Assembly: GCA_012840625.1 (NCBI GenBank)
Contig: DUSB01000025.1
Span: 1 to 28,388, forward strand
Direction: 5' to 3'
Origin: Syntrophomonadaceae bacterium
GTDB taxonomy: Bacteria; Bacillota; Syntrophomonadia; Syntrophomonadales; Syntrophomonadaceae
DNA: 28,388 bases
Under the pieces are notes generated by a model. That model was not told the origin of the DNA. It searched no databases and saw nothing but the letters and a program-made list of their open reading frames with translations. Shown here one piece after another: positions 7,423-14,410 of the stretch; position 1 is the first letter of the stretch; every line of letters begins with the position of its first letter. Made by a program: the position numbers and the translations under genes.

Positions 7423-8307
7423 TTCAATGTGCATGCCTTTAGATGATGGAGCGATTTGGACATTATGCCAGATCTTTTCCCATAAGTCGAGAAAGAGCGG
7501 TTGCAGCTCTGCCTGATCGGCGGGGATTTCCCCGGCAGCATAATGATCCGCTATTTGGCGCGAGAAGGGAATTTTACCTATAAAGGGGATTTTATGCTGT
7601 TCTGCCCATTCCCGCATAGTTTTGCTTAAATCAGGGTTTAAATCCCATTTATTGATGATCAAAACGGCCGGGACCCTTCTTGAATTTAGCAGTTTCTGCA
7701 GCCGTTGGAGGTCGCTAAAGCCAGATACGCTTGGTTCGGTAACCAGTACTGCCAGGGTTACTCCTACTAAAGAAGAGATTACCGCACAGCCTATCCCGGG
7801 AGGGCCATCGGCTATGATCAGGGGATTATTAAATTGCTGGGCGTAGGCGCGTGCGGCCTCTTTTACCGCCGCCACCAGTTTTCCTGAATTTTCTTCTCCG
7901 GGCTGTAGTTCGGCATAATACAGTACCGGCCCCCGGGAAGTATTTCCCTGCATCCATTTCCCGGATGAACGAGCCTTCATATGAACTGCTTCCACCGGGC
8001 AGAGGTGAAAGCATAGGGCGCATCCCTCACAGACCACAGCATCAACCTGCAAGTCTTTAATAGCTTCGAAGCGGCAGTTTTTTTCACAGCTGCCACACTC
8101 GTTACATTGTTCCCGATCAATGACTGCATACCTGGAGCTGCTAAAGGCAGTTGCTTTAATTAAATGGGGCTGCAGCAACAAGGGCAGATTGGAAGCGTCC
8201 ACATCATAATCACAGGCGATACAATCCTGATTCAAGGCGATCAAAGAGGAGGCAATAAAGGTTTTACCGGTACCGCCTTTGCCGCTTAAGACCAAGATTT
8301 CTTGCAT
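7417..8307 (-). CDS. MinD/Mrp-type P-loop ATPase with inserted 2[4Fe-4S] ferredoxin domain
   Basis: 296 residues. The deviant Walker A motif KGGTGKT (10-16) starts the MinD/ParA fold, followed by DYDVDASN. Two 4Fe-4S motifs are inserted at 68-78 (C68, C71, C74, C78) and 93-103 (C93, C96, C99, C103). The fold resumes with ADGPPGIG and VTEPSVSGFSD. This is the COG1149 type thought to assemble or deliver metal clusters. The start overlaps the upstream homologue by 22 bases, so the two are coupled and probably work as a pair. It is the last gene of the operon, and its stop is buried in the terminator stem. Function is inferred from the family and from the NifX-like neighbours. Confidence 0.85.
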   Translation of the reverse strand: MQEILVLSGKGGTGKTFIASSLIALNQDCIACDYDVDASNLPLLLQPHLIKATAFSSSRYAVIDREQCNECGSCEKNCRFEAIKDLQVDAVVCEGCALCFHLCPVEAVHMKARSSGKWMQGNTSRGPVLYYAELQPGEENSGKLVAAVKEAARAYAQQFNNPLIIADGPPGIGCAVISSLVGVTLAVLVTEPSVSGFSDLQRLQKLLNSRRVPAVLIINKWDLNPDLSKTMREWAEQHKIPFIGKIPFSRQIADHYAAGEIPADQAELQPLFLDLWEKIWHNVQIAPSSKGMHIEL

Positions 8308-9143
8308 GATACAGCCTCCTTGCAGGCAGCGATTACATCCTGCCAGATGGTTTCCAGCTCTGGAAACACAGTGGTAGGGTTTTCGCCCCGGGCATATGCT
8401 CGGGCCAGATCTTCATTGTAAGGGATTCTGCCAATAATTGGGGCTTGGTATTGTGCAGCAAGTTCCGCCACATTTAGACTATCACCGCGATCACGATTAA
8501 TTAAAATGCTGCAGGGAACATTGACCATGTCACAAGCTTGCAGAGAAAGAGCCAAGTCATGAAGACCAAAAGGTGTTGGCTCTGTTACCAGGATACAGTG
8601 ATCACAATCGCTGATCGCTTCTACCATTGGGCAGGTGGTCCCGGGCGGACAATCCACCAGCACTAATTCTGCATCCCCGGCCTGCTCTTTAACAGCTTTA
8701 ATAAGAGGCGGACTTTGCGCTTCACCTACCGCCAGCCGACCAGTAAGCAGTACGGCTTCATTAAAACGCGCTTCTTCAATAATACCAATAGGATGCTCTG
8801 CTTCATAAATGGCATGTTGAGGACAGAGAAACTCACAGGCGCCACATGAATGACACAGCTCATCAAAGACCATGACCTGCTCGGGTAAAACCACCAGGGC
8901 GTTAAACTGGCAGATTTCTGCACAGTAAGCGCAATAGTTGCAAAGCTCTGGCTCAATACGTGGCACATAGCGGCTTACTTCTCTGGTTCCTGTTCTGGTA
9001 TGCGGAATAAATAAGCCTGCATTGGGTTCCTCTACATCAGCATCGACCAAAACAGTTTGTGCACCGGCAAAGGATTGAGCTATACCGGTTGCTACTAATG
9101 TTTTGCCGGTTCCACCTTTACCACTGGCAATAGCGATTTTCAT
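8286..9143 (-). CDS. MinD/Mrp-type P-loop ATPase with inserted 2[4Fe-4S] ferredoxin domain (paralogue)
   Basis: 285 residues from ATG 9143, chosen because AGGGG sits 8 bases upstream. A longer in-frame ATG at 9173 would overlap the preceding gene and adds ten unconserved-looking residues. Walker A GKGGTGKT (8-15), then DADVEEPNAGLF, then 4Fe-4S motifs at C68/C71/C74/C78 and C97/C100/C103/C107, then VDCPPGT and TEPTPFGLHD. It has the same architecture as the next gene, so the pair looks like an old duplication. Paired ferredoxin-MinD ATPases next to NifX-like proteins occur in the ORP gene cluster of Desulfovibrio, which is the best parallel I know. Confidence 0.85.
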   Translation of the reverse strand: MKIAIASGKGGTGKTLVATGIAQSFAGAQTVLVDADVEEPNAGLFIPHTRTGTREVSRYVPRIEPELCNYCAYCAEICQFNALVVLPEQVMVFDELCHSCGACEFLCPQHAIYEAEHPIGIIEEARFNEAVLLTGRLAVGEAQSPPLIKAVKEQAGDAELVLVDCPPGTTCPMVEAISDCDHCILVTEPTPFGLHDLALSLQACDMVNVPCSILINRDRGDSLNVAELAAQYQAPIIGRIPYNEDLARAYARGENPTTVFPELETIWQDVIAACKEAVSCKKSWS

Positions 9144-9160
9144 GCCCTGATTCCCCTGCC

Positions 9161-9508
9161 TTATGAATGACATTGACCTTCATGCTGATGTTCCTGGCAA
9201 ACGGCACCACTGCTGATCAATGTGCCTGCTTCATAAGCCTGCACTGCTTCAACCAGAGGCAGGTCTACTCCGACGATAATTTCAATCCCTGCTTGTTCAA
9301 AAAGCTGCTGGGCCTTGGCTCCCATACCTCCGGCAATAACCACCTCAGCACCTAAATCTTTTAAGAATTTTGGCAGTGCACCGGGAACATGTCCGGGATT
9401 GTCCACTGTTTTCCATGTTTTGCTTTCTGAGTCATAAAGGGCAAACTGTTCACAATGCCCAAAGTGGGCACAAATACGATCTTCTTCTTTAGGTAATGCA
9501 ATTAACAT
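9161..9508 (-). CDS. NifX/NifB-like dinitrogenase cofactor-binding domain protein
   Basis: 115 residues forming one small NifX/NifB-type domain (PF02579 family), the fold that holds Fe-Mo-type or Mo/Cu-S clusters and in other genomes serves nitrogenase or ORP proteins. Typical elements are MLIALPKEEDRICAHFGHCE at the N-terminus, GAEVVIAGGMGAKAQ in the middle and VDLPLVEAVQAYEAG near the end. The tail CQEHQHEGQCHS is rich in Cys and His and may bind metal. Nothing nitrogenase-like is in the window. It sits 14 bases after the DUF134-NifX gene, with AAAGGAGG before its ATG. Confidence 0.82.
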   Translation of the reverse strand: MLIALPKEEDRICAHFGHCEQFALYDSESKTWKTVDNPGHVPGALPKFLKDLGAEVVIAGGMGAKAQQLFEQAGIEIIVGVDLPLVEAVQAYEAGTLISSGAVCQEHQHEGQCHS

Positions 9509-9522
9509 TGATTTATCCTCCT

Positions 9523-10263
9523 TTAATTATTGGCCTGTTTTAATTCGTCTAGTTTTCCATCTAAATATTGCTGTAAAGCTGTTTCTACCGTATCACCACT
9601 CTGAGCGGCATAAACTTTAATGCCAGCCTGATTGAGTACGGCGAAAGCTTTGGGGCCAATTCGCCTGGTGATTACGGTACCGACTCCGTGATTGAGTAAG
9701 GCCTGTGTTACAGCTGTACCTGCGCCCTGTGCATCGTCCAGACCGGTATTTTTCACAGCGGTATAGTTTCTCTGGTCAGCATCCCATATCACAAAAAAAG
9801 GGCAGCGACCAAAACGTTCATCAATGGTTGAGGATGATGAACTTCCACTGGCACAAATAGCGATTTTATCCAAAGCGATATTCCCCCTTGAGTTTGTTAT
9901 TGCTATACTGCTTTCCTGCGCTGGACAGGTTTCATGTTTTTGCAGCCGGCGTTTTTGTCGACGGCAATATCCCTTGCCTAGGCAATAATTTCCACCTTCA
10001 ATGGAAATAGCTTTTCCCATGATTAATGCTTCAGCGATTTTTCTTCGTGCTTCAGTAAGTATACGTTGATAAGTCGGTCGTGATACATCCATCAAAGCTG
10101 CCGCTTCTTCCTGCTCCAGATTTAAATGATCTTTTAAACGTATGGCTTCGAATTCCTCTACTTTCAGGGTCACATATTCAATTTCATCCCCGTTTCCTCC
10201 GGGAACAAAGGACGTAATAGGGGGTTCATAAGCTACACGTCGGCATTTTGGTCGTCTGGGCAC
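9523..10263 (-). CDS. DUF134 helix-turn-helix protein fused to a NifX-like domain
   Basis: 246 residues with GTG start at 10263, supported by GAGGAA upstream. Residues 1-105 match DUF134, a predicted DNA-binding domain: MPRRPKCRRV, then a helix-turn-helix around QEEAAALMDVSRPTYQRIL, then GGNYCLGKGYC. A Cys- and basic-rich linker (about 95-120) leads to a NifX/NifB-type cofactor domain (about 130-235: KIAICASG, DERFGRCPFFVIW, GVGTVITRRIGPKA). A plausible role is a regulator that senses a metal cluster and controls its own operon. A near-palindrome lies in its leader. It is the first gene of the operon with the NifX-like protein and two ferredoxin-MinD ATPases. Confidence 0.82.
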   Translation of the reverse strand: MPRRPKCRRVAYEPPITSFVPGGNGDEIEYVTLKVEEFEAIRLKDHLNLEQEEAAALMDVSRPTYQRILTEARRKIAEALIMGKAISIEGGNYCLGKGYCRRQKRRLQKHETCPAQESSIAITNSRGNIALDKIAICASGSSSSSTIDERFGRCPFFVIWDADQRNYTAVKNTGLDDAQGAGTAVTQALLNHGVGTVITRRIGPKAFAVLNQAGIKVYAAQSGDTVETALQQYLDGKLDELKQANN

Positions 10264-10285
10264 AGTGTTTCCTCGCTTTCCATAG

Positions 10286-10299
10286 TGAACATATGCTCA
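10286..10299. promoter_or_regulatory. Candidate operator for the DUF134-NifX operon
   Basis: TGAACATATGCTCA is a 14-base palindrome broken at one pair only. It lies just downstream of the -10 element and upstream of the GTG start, where a repressor would act. The assignment to the DUF134 protein is inference. Confidence 0.35.
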
Positions 10300-10308
10300 T
10301 TAAGTTTT

Positions 10309-10337
10309 ATTTTATGCAAGCCTTTTATAATTGTCAA
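10309..10337 (-). promoter_or_regulatory. Promoter of the DUF134-NifX/MinD operon
   Basis: Minus strand TTGACA (10337-10332), 17 bases, TAAAAT (10314-10309). It has a perfect -35 and 5/6 -10, about 45 bases before the GTG start. Confidence 0.75.
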
Positions 10338-10352
10338 CTTATATACTATAAT
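10324..10352 (+). promoter_or_regulatory. Possible divergent promoter for the Rossmann-chemoreceptor gene
   Basis: TTTATA (10324-10329), 17 bases, TATAAT (10347-10352). It overlaps the minus-strand promoter of the operon, so the two directions may compete. The -35 is weak and the region is AT-rich. Confidence 0.42.
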
Positions 10353-10432
10353 TATAAACTGTTTTATTATTAGTAGCAGGGATTCATGGTATTTAGCCGA
10401 ACAACTTACAAAAAGAGGAAGGGAGAAAGAAG

Positions 10433-11290
10433 ATGACAAAAGTTGCAATTATTGGGGCTGGTAAGGGAGGTACATCTATTCTCAGGGCTCTGCAAGGGAT
10501 TGAAACAGTACAGGTAGCTGGTATATGCGATGTCAACGAACAGGCTCCCGGTATGGTCCTGGCTCGAGAGATAGGTGTTCAGGCTTATACAGATATAGAT
10601 AGAATTCTGGCTATTCCGGATCTGGATATCGTTATAGAAGCCACCGGGGTGAAACCAGTTCAGCAGCAGGTGGAGGTAAAAAAGGCCGGGCATGTTGATA
10701 TGGTTGATTCACATGGAGCTAATCTGATGATGACACTGGTTGAATCAAGAGAGGAAATGATTCATACTTTGCATGGCGAAGCAGAGAGGCTGGCACAGAT
10801 GTCAAATCAACTGGCGGTCACCATGCAGGATGTGAGCAAGGTGGTAGAAGATCTGACTAACAATGCCCAATCAATGGCAGTTCAGGGCAATGAACTCATC
10901 CACTCTGCTCAGGGTACGGTGATTCAATTAGGAGAAACGGAAGAAGTCGTAAGTATCATTACCTCGATAGCTAAACAAACCAAATTGCTGGGTTTAAATG
11001 CGGCCATCGAAGCGGCTCGCAGTGGCGAACAGGGGCGAGGTTTTGCTGTGGTGGCGGATGAAGTGAAGAAATTAGCTGAGAACAGCACTGAATCGACAGA
11101 AAAAATTTCAGACATTCTTGCCGATATAGAAGCATCTGTTCAGGAGATTACCGCCGGTGTGGAAGAGGCCGGACAGGTGGTACAGAATCAGGCTAAACGT
11201 ACTCAAACGATGGCGGCCAGCATTGAACAGCTGGAAGCCATGTCGCAAGAATTATCAGCCCTGGCACAGCATCTGGCCAAGATTTCTTAA
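10433..11290 (+). CDS. Soluble chemoreceptor with N-terminal Rossmann NAD(P)-binding domain
   Basis: 285 residues with no membrane segment. Residues 1-105 form a Rossmann fold like the NAD-binding domain of homoserine/glucose-fructose-type dehydrogenases: VAIIGAGKGG with GxGxxG at 8-13, an acidic residue ending the second strand (ICDVNE, D33), and VIEATG (68-72) where the catalytic domain would normally start. No catalytic domain follows. Residues 110-285 are a coiled-coil chemoreceptor signalling domain with the conserved hairpin tip (LNAAIEAARSGEQGRGFAVVADE, about 188-210). The natural reading is a cytoplasmic receptor reporting NAD(H) or another dinucleotide state to CheA/CheW. It diverges from the Fe-S/NifX operon. 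GGGAGAAAGAAG precedes the ATG. The domain order is plain; the ligand is inferred. Confidence 0.85.
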   Translation: MTKVAIIGAGKGGTSILRALQGIETVQVAGICDVNEQAPGMVLAREIGVQAYTDIDRILAIPDLDIVIEATGVKPVQQQVEVKKAGHVDMVDSHGANLMMTLVESREEMIHTLHGEAERLAQMSNQLAVTMQDVSKVVEDLTNNAQSMAVQGNELIHSAQGTVIQLGETEEVVSIITSIAKQTKLLGLNAAIEAARSGEQGRGFAVVADEVKKLAENSTESTEKISDILADIEASVQEITAGVEEAGQVVQNQAKRTQTMAASIEQLEAMSQELSALAQHLAKIS

Positions 11291-11803
11291 TCAGGCCAGT
11301 GTATTGATTGAGTGCATAACGTTTTTGACATAATTTTGCGTTTCTGCATAAGGGGGAATGCCTCCGTATTTTTTTACTGCTCCGCCGCCGGCATTGTATG
11401 CAGCCAGAGCCAGTCTTAAATCACCGTTAAAGGTGTCTAACTGCTGCCGCAGGTATTTGGTTCCCGCCATAATGTTTTGTTCTGGATCAAAGGCATTGGT
11501 AACACCCAAGCTTCGGGCAGTAGCAGGCATTAGCTGCATAAGACCCTGTGCACCGCAGGGGGATTGGGCCCGGGGATTAAAAGATGATTCGTGTTTGATT
11601 ACGGCAGTGATAATGCCTTCATCCACCCCATATTTGCGGCTGGCTTCTTGTATAATTTCAGAAAAAGGCCGGGAAGAAGAACTATTTACAGGCTGCTGGT
11701 TGGGGATTGATTTAATTGCATTAGGAGCGTTCCGGCGGATAAAATTATTCAGCATATTAAACAGCTGCATATCTTTTAATAAATCCAACATGGGATTGGA
11801 CAT
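11291..11803 (-). CDS. Lytic transglycosylase (SLT domain)
   Basis: 170-residue soluble lytic transglycosylase-like protein that would cleave peptidoglycan between MurNAc and GlcNAc. The SLT domain spans about 48-168 with catalytic E72 in IKHESSFNPRAQS, then GAQGLMQLMPATA, AGTKYLRQQLD and LALAAYNAGGGAV. The first 45 residues form an amphipathic segment and a Ser/Asn-rich linker rather than a clear signal peptide, so export route is uncertain. The ATG at 11803 has AAAGGAG about 10 bases upstream. The stop codon (11293-11291) abuts the stop codon of the convergent chemoreceptor gene with no bases between and no terminator there. Confidence 0.88.
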   Translation of the reverse strand: MSNPMLDLLKDMQLFNMLNNFIRRNAPNAIKSIPNQQPVNSSSSRPFSEIIQEASRKYGVDEGIITAVIKHESSFNPRAQSPCGAQGLMQLMPATARSLGVTNAFDPEQNIMAGTKYLRQQLDTFNGDLRLALAAYNAGGGAVKKYGGIPPYAETQNYVKNVMHSINTLA

Positions 11804-12069
11804 AAATGTTGAACTCCTTTCCGCACAGTTTTACAGCTTTATTTTCATAAGTATCGTCATTAAAATCCAGAAAGTTTAATTTATCCTGTCCATATATTCT
11901 AGTAGATAATATAAAATTTGGGTAGGAGCAAGAAAAAACTGTATTCCTCGGAAGAATAAAACGGATTGAGGCAGCTTATTGCCCGTGGTTTTAGCAACCC
12001 ATGGCGCTTATTTACAGTCGCTATCCATTGATCGGGGATCTGCTTTTTTTAATTATACCGCCTGAGAAA
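11804..12069. other. Intergenic region with inverted repeats, no gene recognised
   Basis: 266 bases between two minus-strand genes. It holds small inverted repeats (GGCA/TGCC near 11971-11985, CCGTGG with CCATGG near 11987-12005) and a seven-T run at about 12044. A hairpin CGCCTGA/TCAGGCG (12059-12076) overlaps the stop codon of the phosphomannomutase gene but lacks a T tract in that direction. I could not match the region to a known riboswitch or small RNA. Confidence 0.3.
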
Positions 12070-13434
12070 TCAGGCGATGCTAAGACCAAGTGATTCCAGA
12101 TAGCCAAAAAGTTCTGCTTTAATCGCTTCCAGTGCTGATGGTGTTTTTCCTTCGCAGCGTATAATTATTTCAGGACCGGTATTGGAAGCGCGTACCAATC
12201 CCCAGCCTTCAGGAAAAAGAATACGAGCTCCATCTATATCAATCAGTGGATACAGTTTACGGAAATGCTGCTGAACCTTCTTCACGATTACAAACTTCTC
12301 CTCATCGCTACTGGCTGCTCTTATTTCGGGAGTAGCCCAGTATTCAGGTACATCGGCCAGCATCTGACTGATGTCTTCTTCATGGTGAGAAAGGATGCGC
12401 AGCAGGCGAGCGGCCGCATACAGGGCGTCATCGAAACCATAGTATTCATCGGCAAAAAACATATGTCCTGACATTTCTCCGGTAAAAACAGCACCGATTT
12501 CTTTCATTTTGGCCTTTATCAAGGAATGACCGGTTTTGTAAATCAGCGGCTTACCGCCCAAACGTTCAATTTCATCAATTAAAGCCTGTGAACATTTAAC
12601 TTCAACAATACATGTGGTACCGGGATAACGGGGCAGTATTTCACGCCAGAAGAGGATCATCAGCATATCACCCCAGATGATATTGCCCTTACGGTCTACC
12701 ACCCCCAGACGATCTCCATCACCATCAAAGCCGATACCCAGATCGGCATTGCTTCTGGCGACTTCCTCTATCAACGACAAGCAATTTTCTACTTTGACCG
12801 GGTCGGGGTGATGATGGGGAAAGGTAGGGTCTGACTCACAGAATAGTTCTACCACCTCCAGGCCCATTTCCCGAAACAAGCGTGGAGCAAAGAGAGATGT
12901 AGTACCGTTCCCACAATCAATGACAACTTTAAGAGGTCGGGGACCCAAACATATTTTCTGCTGGATCATTTGCAGATATTCGTCAACAATATCATATTGC
13001 TGGTAACTGCCTTTCTCTGGCTGCTTATAGTCGTTGGTACGGATGATATGCGCTAAATGCTGAATTTCTTCACCATAGATGGTCGTTTCTCCCAGCAATA
13101 TTTTAAAACCATTATAATGGCCGGGATTATGACTGGCTGTTATCATAAGTCCTGCATCGATACCCAGGTGCCGGGCAGCAAAATAAAAAATGGGGGTGAT
13201 AAGCTCTCCCAGATCCACTACATCACAGCCGCTTTCTACCAGTGCTTCCACCACCAGCTGGCGATAATGTTCAGATGATAGCCGATTATCATGCCCTACT
13301 AGGCATTTTTTTCGCCCCTGGCGAAAGGCATAAGTGGCAAAAGCTCTGGCAATAGCCTGTACTCCTTCATCAGATAAATCCTTATTAACCACACCCCGAA
13401 TATCATACTGTCTGAAAATACTTTGATCTAACAA
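12070..13434 (-). CDS. manB: Phosphomannomutase/phosphoglucomutase
   Basis: 454 residues, full length for the alpha-D-phosphohexomutase family of the bifunctional PMM/PGM (AlgC/ManB) type, which interconverts hexose 6- and 1-phosphates for cell-envelope sugar synthesis. Signature elements in order: catalytic phosphoserine S101 in TASHNPGHYNG, magnesium loop GFDGDGDR (D237, D239, D241), sugar-binding loop GEMSGH (319-324), and the C-terminal phosphate loop RASNTGPEI. TTG start at 13434 is supported by AAGGAGG about 8 bases upstream; no ATG is available. It is followed 266 bases later by the lytic transglycosylase on the same strand, both being envelope-related. The exact hexose preference cannot be told from sequence. 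Confidence 0.9.
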   Translation of the reverse strand: MLDQSIFRQYDIRGVVNKDLSDEGVQAIARAFATYAFRQGRKKCLVGHDNRLSSEHYRQLVVEALVESGCDVVDLGELITPIFYFAARHLGIDAGLMITASHNPGHYNGFKILLGETTIYGEEIQHLAHIIRTNDYKQPEKGSYQQYDIVDEYLQMIQQKICLGPRPLKVVIDCGNGTTSLFAPRLFREMGLEVVELFCESDPTFPHHHPDPVKVENCLSLIEEVARSNADLGIGFDGDGDRLGVVDRKGNIIWGDMLMILFWREILPRYPGTTCIVEVKCSQALIDEIERLGGKPLIYKTGHSLIKAKMKEIGAVFTGEMSGHMFFADEYYGFDDALYAAARLLRILSHHEEDISQMLADVPEYWATPEIRAASSDEEKFVIVKKVQQHFRKLYPLIDIDGARILFPEGWGLVRASNTGPEIIIRCEGKTPSALEAIKAELFGYLESLGLSIA

Positions 13435-13532
13435 TGGCAGTCCTCCTTAAAACTACTCCACCACTTCTATCTTAGTTAAGAAGGAACAAAAATATGTATT
13501 ACTGATAAGGTAAATTTTACTGTAATAGCTTG

Positions 13533-13562
13533 TTTGCATTCTTAAATAAAACTGCTTATAAT
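13533..13562 (+). promoter_or_regulatory. Promoter of the small membrane protein gene
   Basis: TTTGCA (13533-13538), 18 bases, TATAAT (13557-13562). Read as TTGCAT (13534-13539) the spacing is 17. The -10 is perfect, about 75 bases upstream of the GTG start. Confidence 0.5.
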
Positions 13563-13635
13563 GTTCATAAGATTAGGGAAAATATAACAACAGTTACATA
13601 AGGAAATGGTGAATGAGGGAAGGGGGAGATGGATT

Positions 13636-13758
13636 GTGACCAAGTCTGAAGAAAAAGGCAGTGGAAATGTGGTCATCAACACAATTTTTGGCATCTTATT
13701 AGGGGCTGTCATTGCCGGATGTTTTGTATGGATTATGAACTGGCTGCTTACGCAATAA
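13636..13758 (+). CDS. 40-residue single-span membrane protein
   Basis: Short frame that standard length cut-offs miss. GTG start with AGGGGGAG about 7 bases upstream; 40 codons then TAA. The polar N-terminus (VTKSEEKGSGN) is followed by one hydrophobic helix rich in Gly/Ala (VVINTIFGILLGAVIAGCFV, 12-31) and an aromatic end (WIMNWLLTQ). It is bracketed by its own promoter (13533-13562) and terminator (13829-13862), making a self-contained gene. The small-residue spacing in the helix suggests packing against another membrane protein. No family is recognised. It is divergent from the phosphomannomutase gene. Confidence 0.65.
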   Translation: MTKSEEKGSGNVVINTIFGILLGAVIAGCFVWIMNWLLTQ

Positions 13759-13828
13759 GTATGATGTCATCGCCGATGTAACCGTGTGATAGGAAAGAGA
13801 GAAAAACATATTATTATATAAAGATATA

Positions 13829-13862
13829 TAAAAAGCCTGGTGTCTTTCCACCCGGCTTTTTT
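13829..13862. terminator. Bidirectional terminator after the small membrane protein gene
   Basis: AAAAAGCC (from 13830) pairs with GGCTTTTT (to 13861), with an inner GGTG/CACC stem across a single mismatch and A and T tracts on both sides. It lies about 70 bases after the stop codon. Confidence 0.82.
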
Positions 13863-14410
13863 CACTTTGTTGGCGGAACAATAAACATAGCAGAAGACCA
13901 CTTCCCTATTACTGTTTGACGAAACAGGACGAAATAGCAGGTACTGGTATGATTATAATCAGAAGTAATCAGCAGCCAGGATAGAAAAATAAATCTTGTG
14001 GAAAAGTTGTGGATAGCCTATAAAAGAAAAACAGAAAACCGCATGAAAGGCTGGAAAAGCTGATATTCCTGTTTTATGTTTGTGGCTATAGTCCCTAATT
14101 ATAGGGATTTGAGGCCGATAACAGCATATAAAGATTTTGTAAAGTAAAATCGTGGCAGCTTGCAAAGTTATCCACAGATAGAGCAGTATTTTTCCACGAA
14201 CATTGTCTTGATTGGGGAAGAAATTACGCCTGTAAAACAAAAGGACCAAGGTCACGACCGATATAGAGATAGAAAGCCATATAATTTGTTAATTATAACT
14301 GAAAAATGGAGGATAAATCCCTATTTATAATACATGATAAGGCAAAGTGTTTTAGGATCTACATTGTTTATTGCGTTGGGAGCGACTAAACAAAGGAGTT
14401 GGCCGGATAC
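13863..14410. other. Noncoding region with a DnaA-box cluster (13997-14198)
   Basis: No credible gene is seen in these 548 bases. Four DnaA-box-like nonamers occur: TGTGGAAAA (13997-14005, 8/9 to the reverse box), TGTGGATAG (14008-14016, 8/9), TTATCCACA (14168-14176, perfect) and TTTTCCACG (14190-14198, 7/9). The first two form a tight tandem facing the second pair. Between them is AT-rich DNA. A hexamer inverted repeat TCCCTA/TAGGGA (14092-14107) is also present. dnaA, dnaN and rpmH are not nearby, so this could be an accessory DnaA-binding or titration site, or an origin part. It is a motif-based call. Confidence 0.5.
14092..14107. repeat. Short inverted repeat, possible operator
   Basis: TCCCTA-ATTA-TAGGGA, a perfect 6-bp inverted repeat within the noncoding region upstream of the TetR-type gene. 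A related half site ATCCCTA recurs at about 14317-14323, closer to that gene. Function unknown. Confidence 0.3.

Noticed and set aside
9161..10263. Nitrogenase maturation genes (nifX/nifB)
   Set aside because: Only the small cofactor-binding domain is shared. No nitrogenase or radical-SAM NifB core is present, and the neighbours match ORP-type clusters.
13997..14198. Chromosomal replication origin oriC
   Set aside because: DnaA boxes are present, but dnaA, dnaN, rpmH and gyrase genes are not nearby, so only an accessory DnaA site is proposed.
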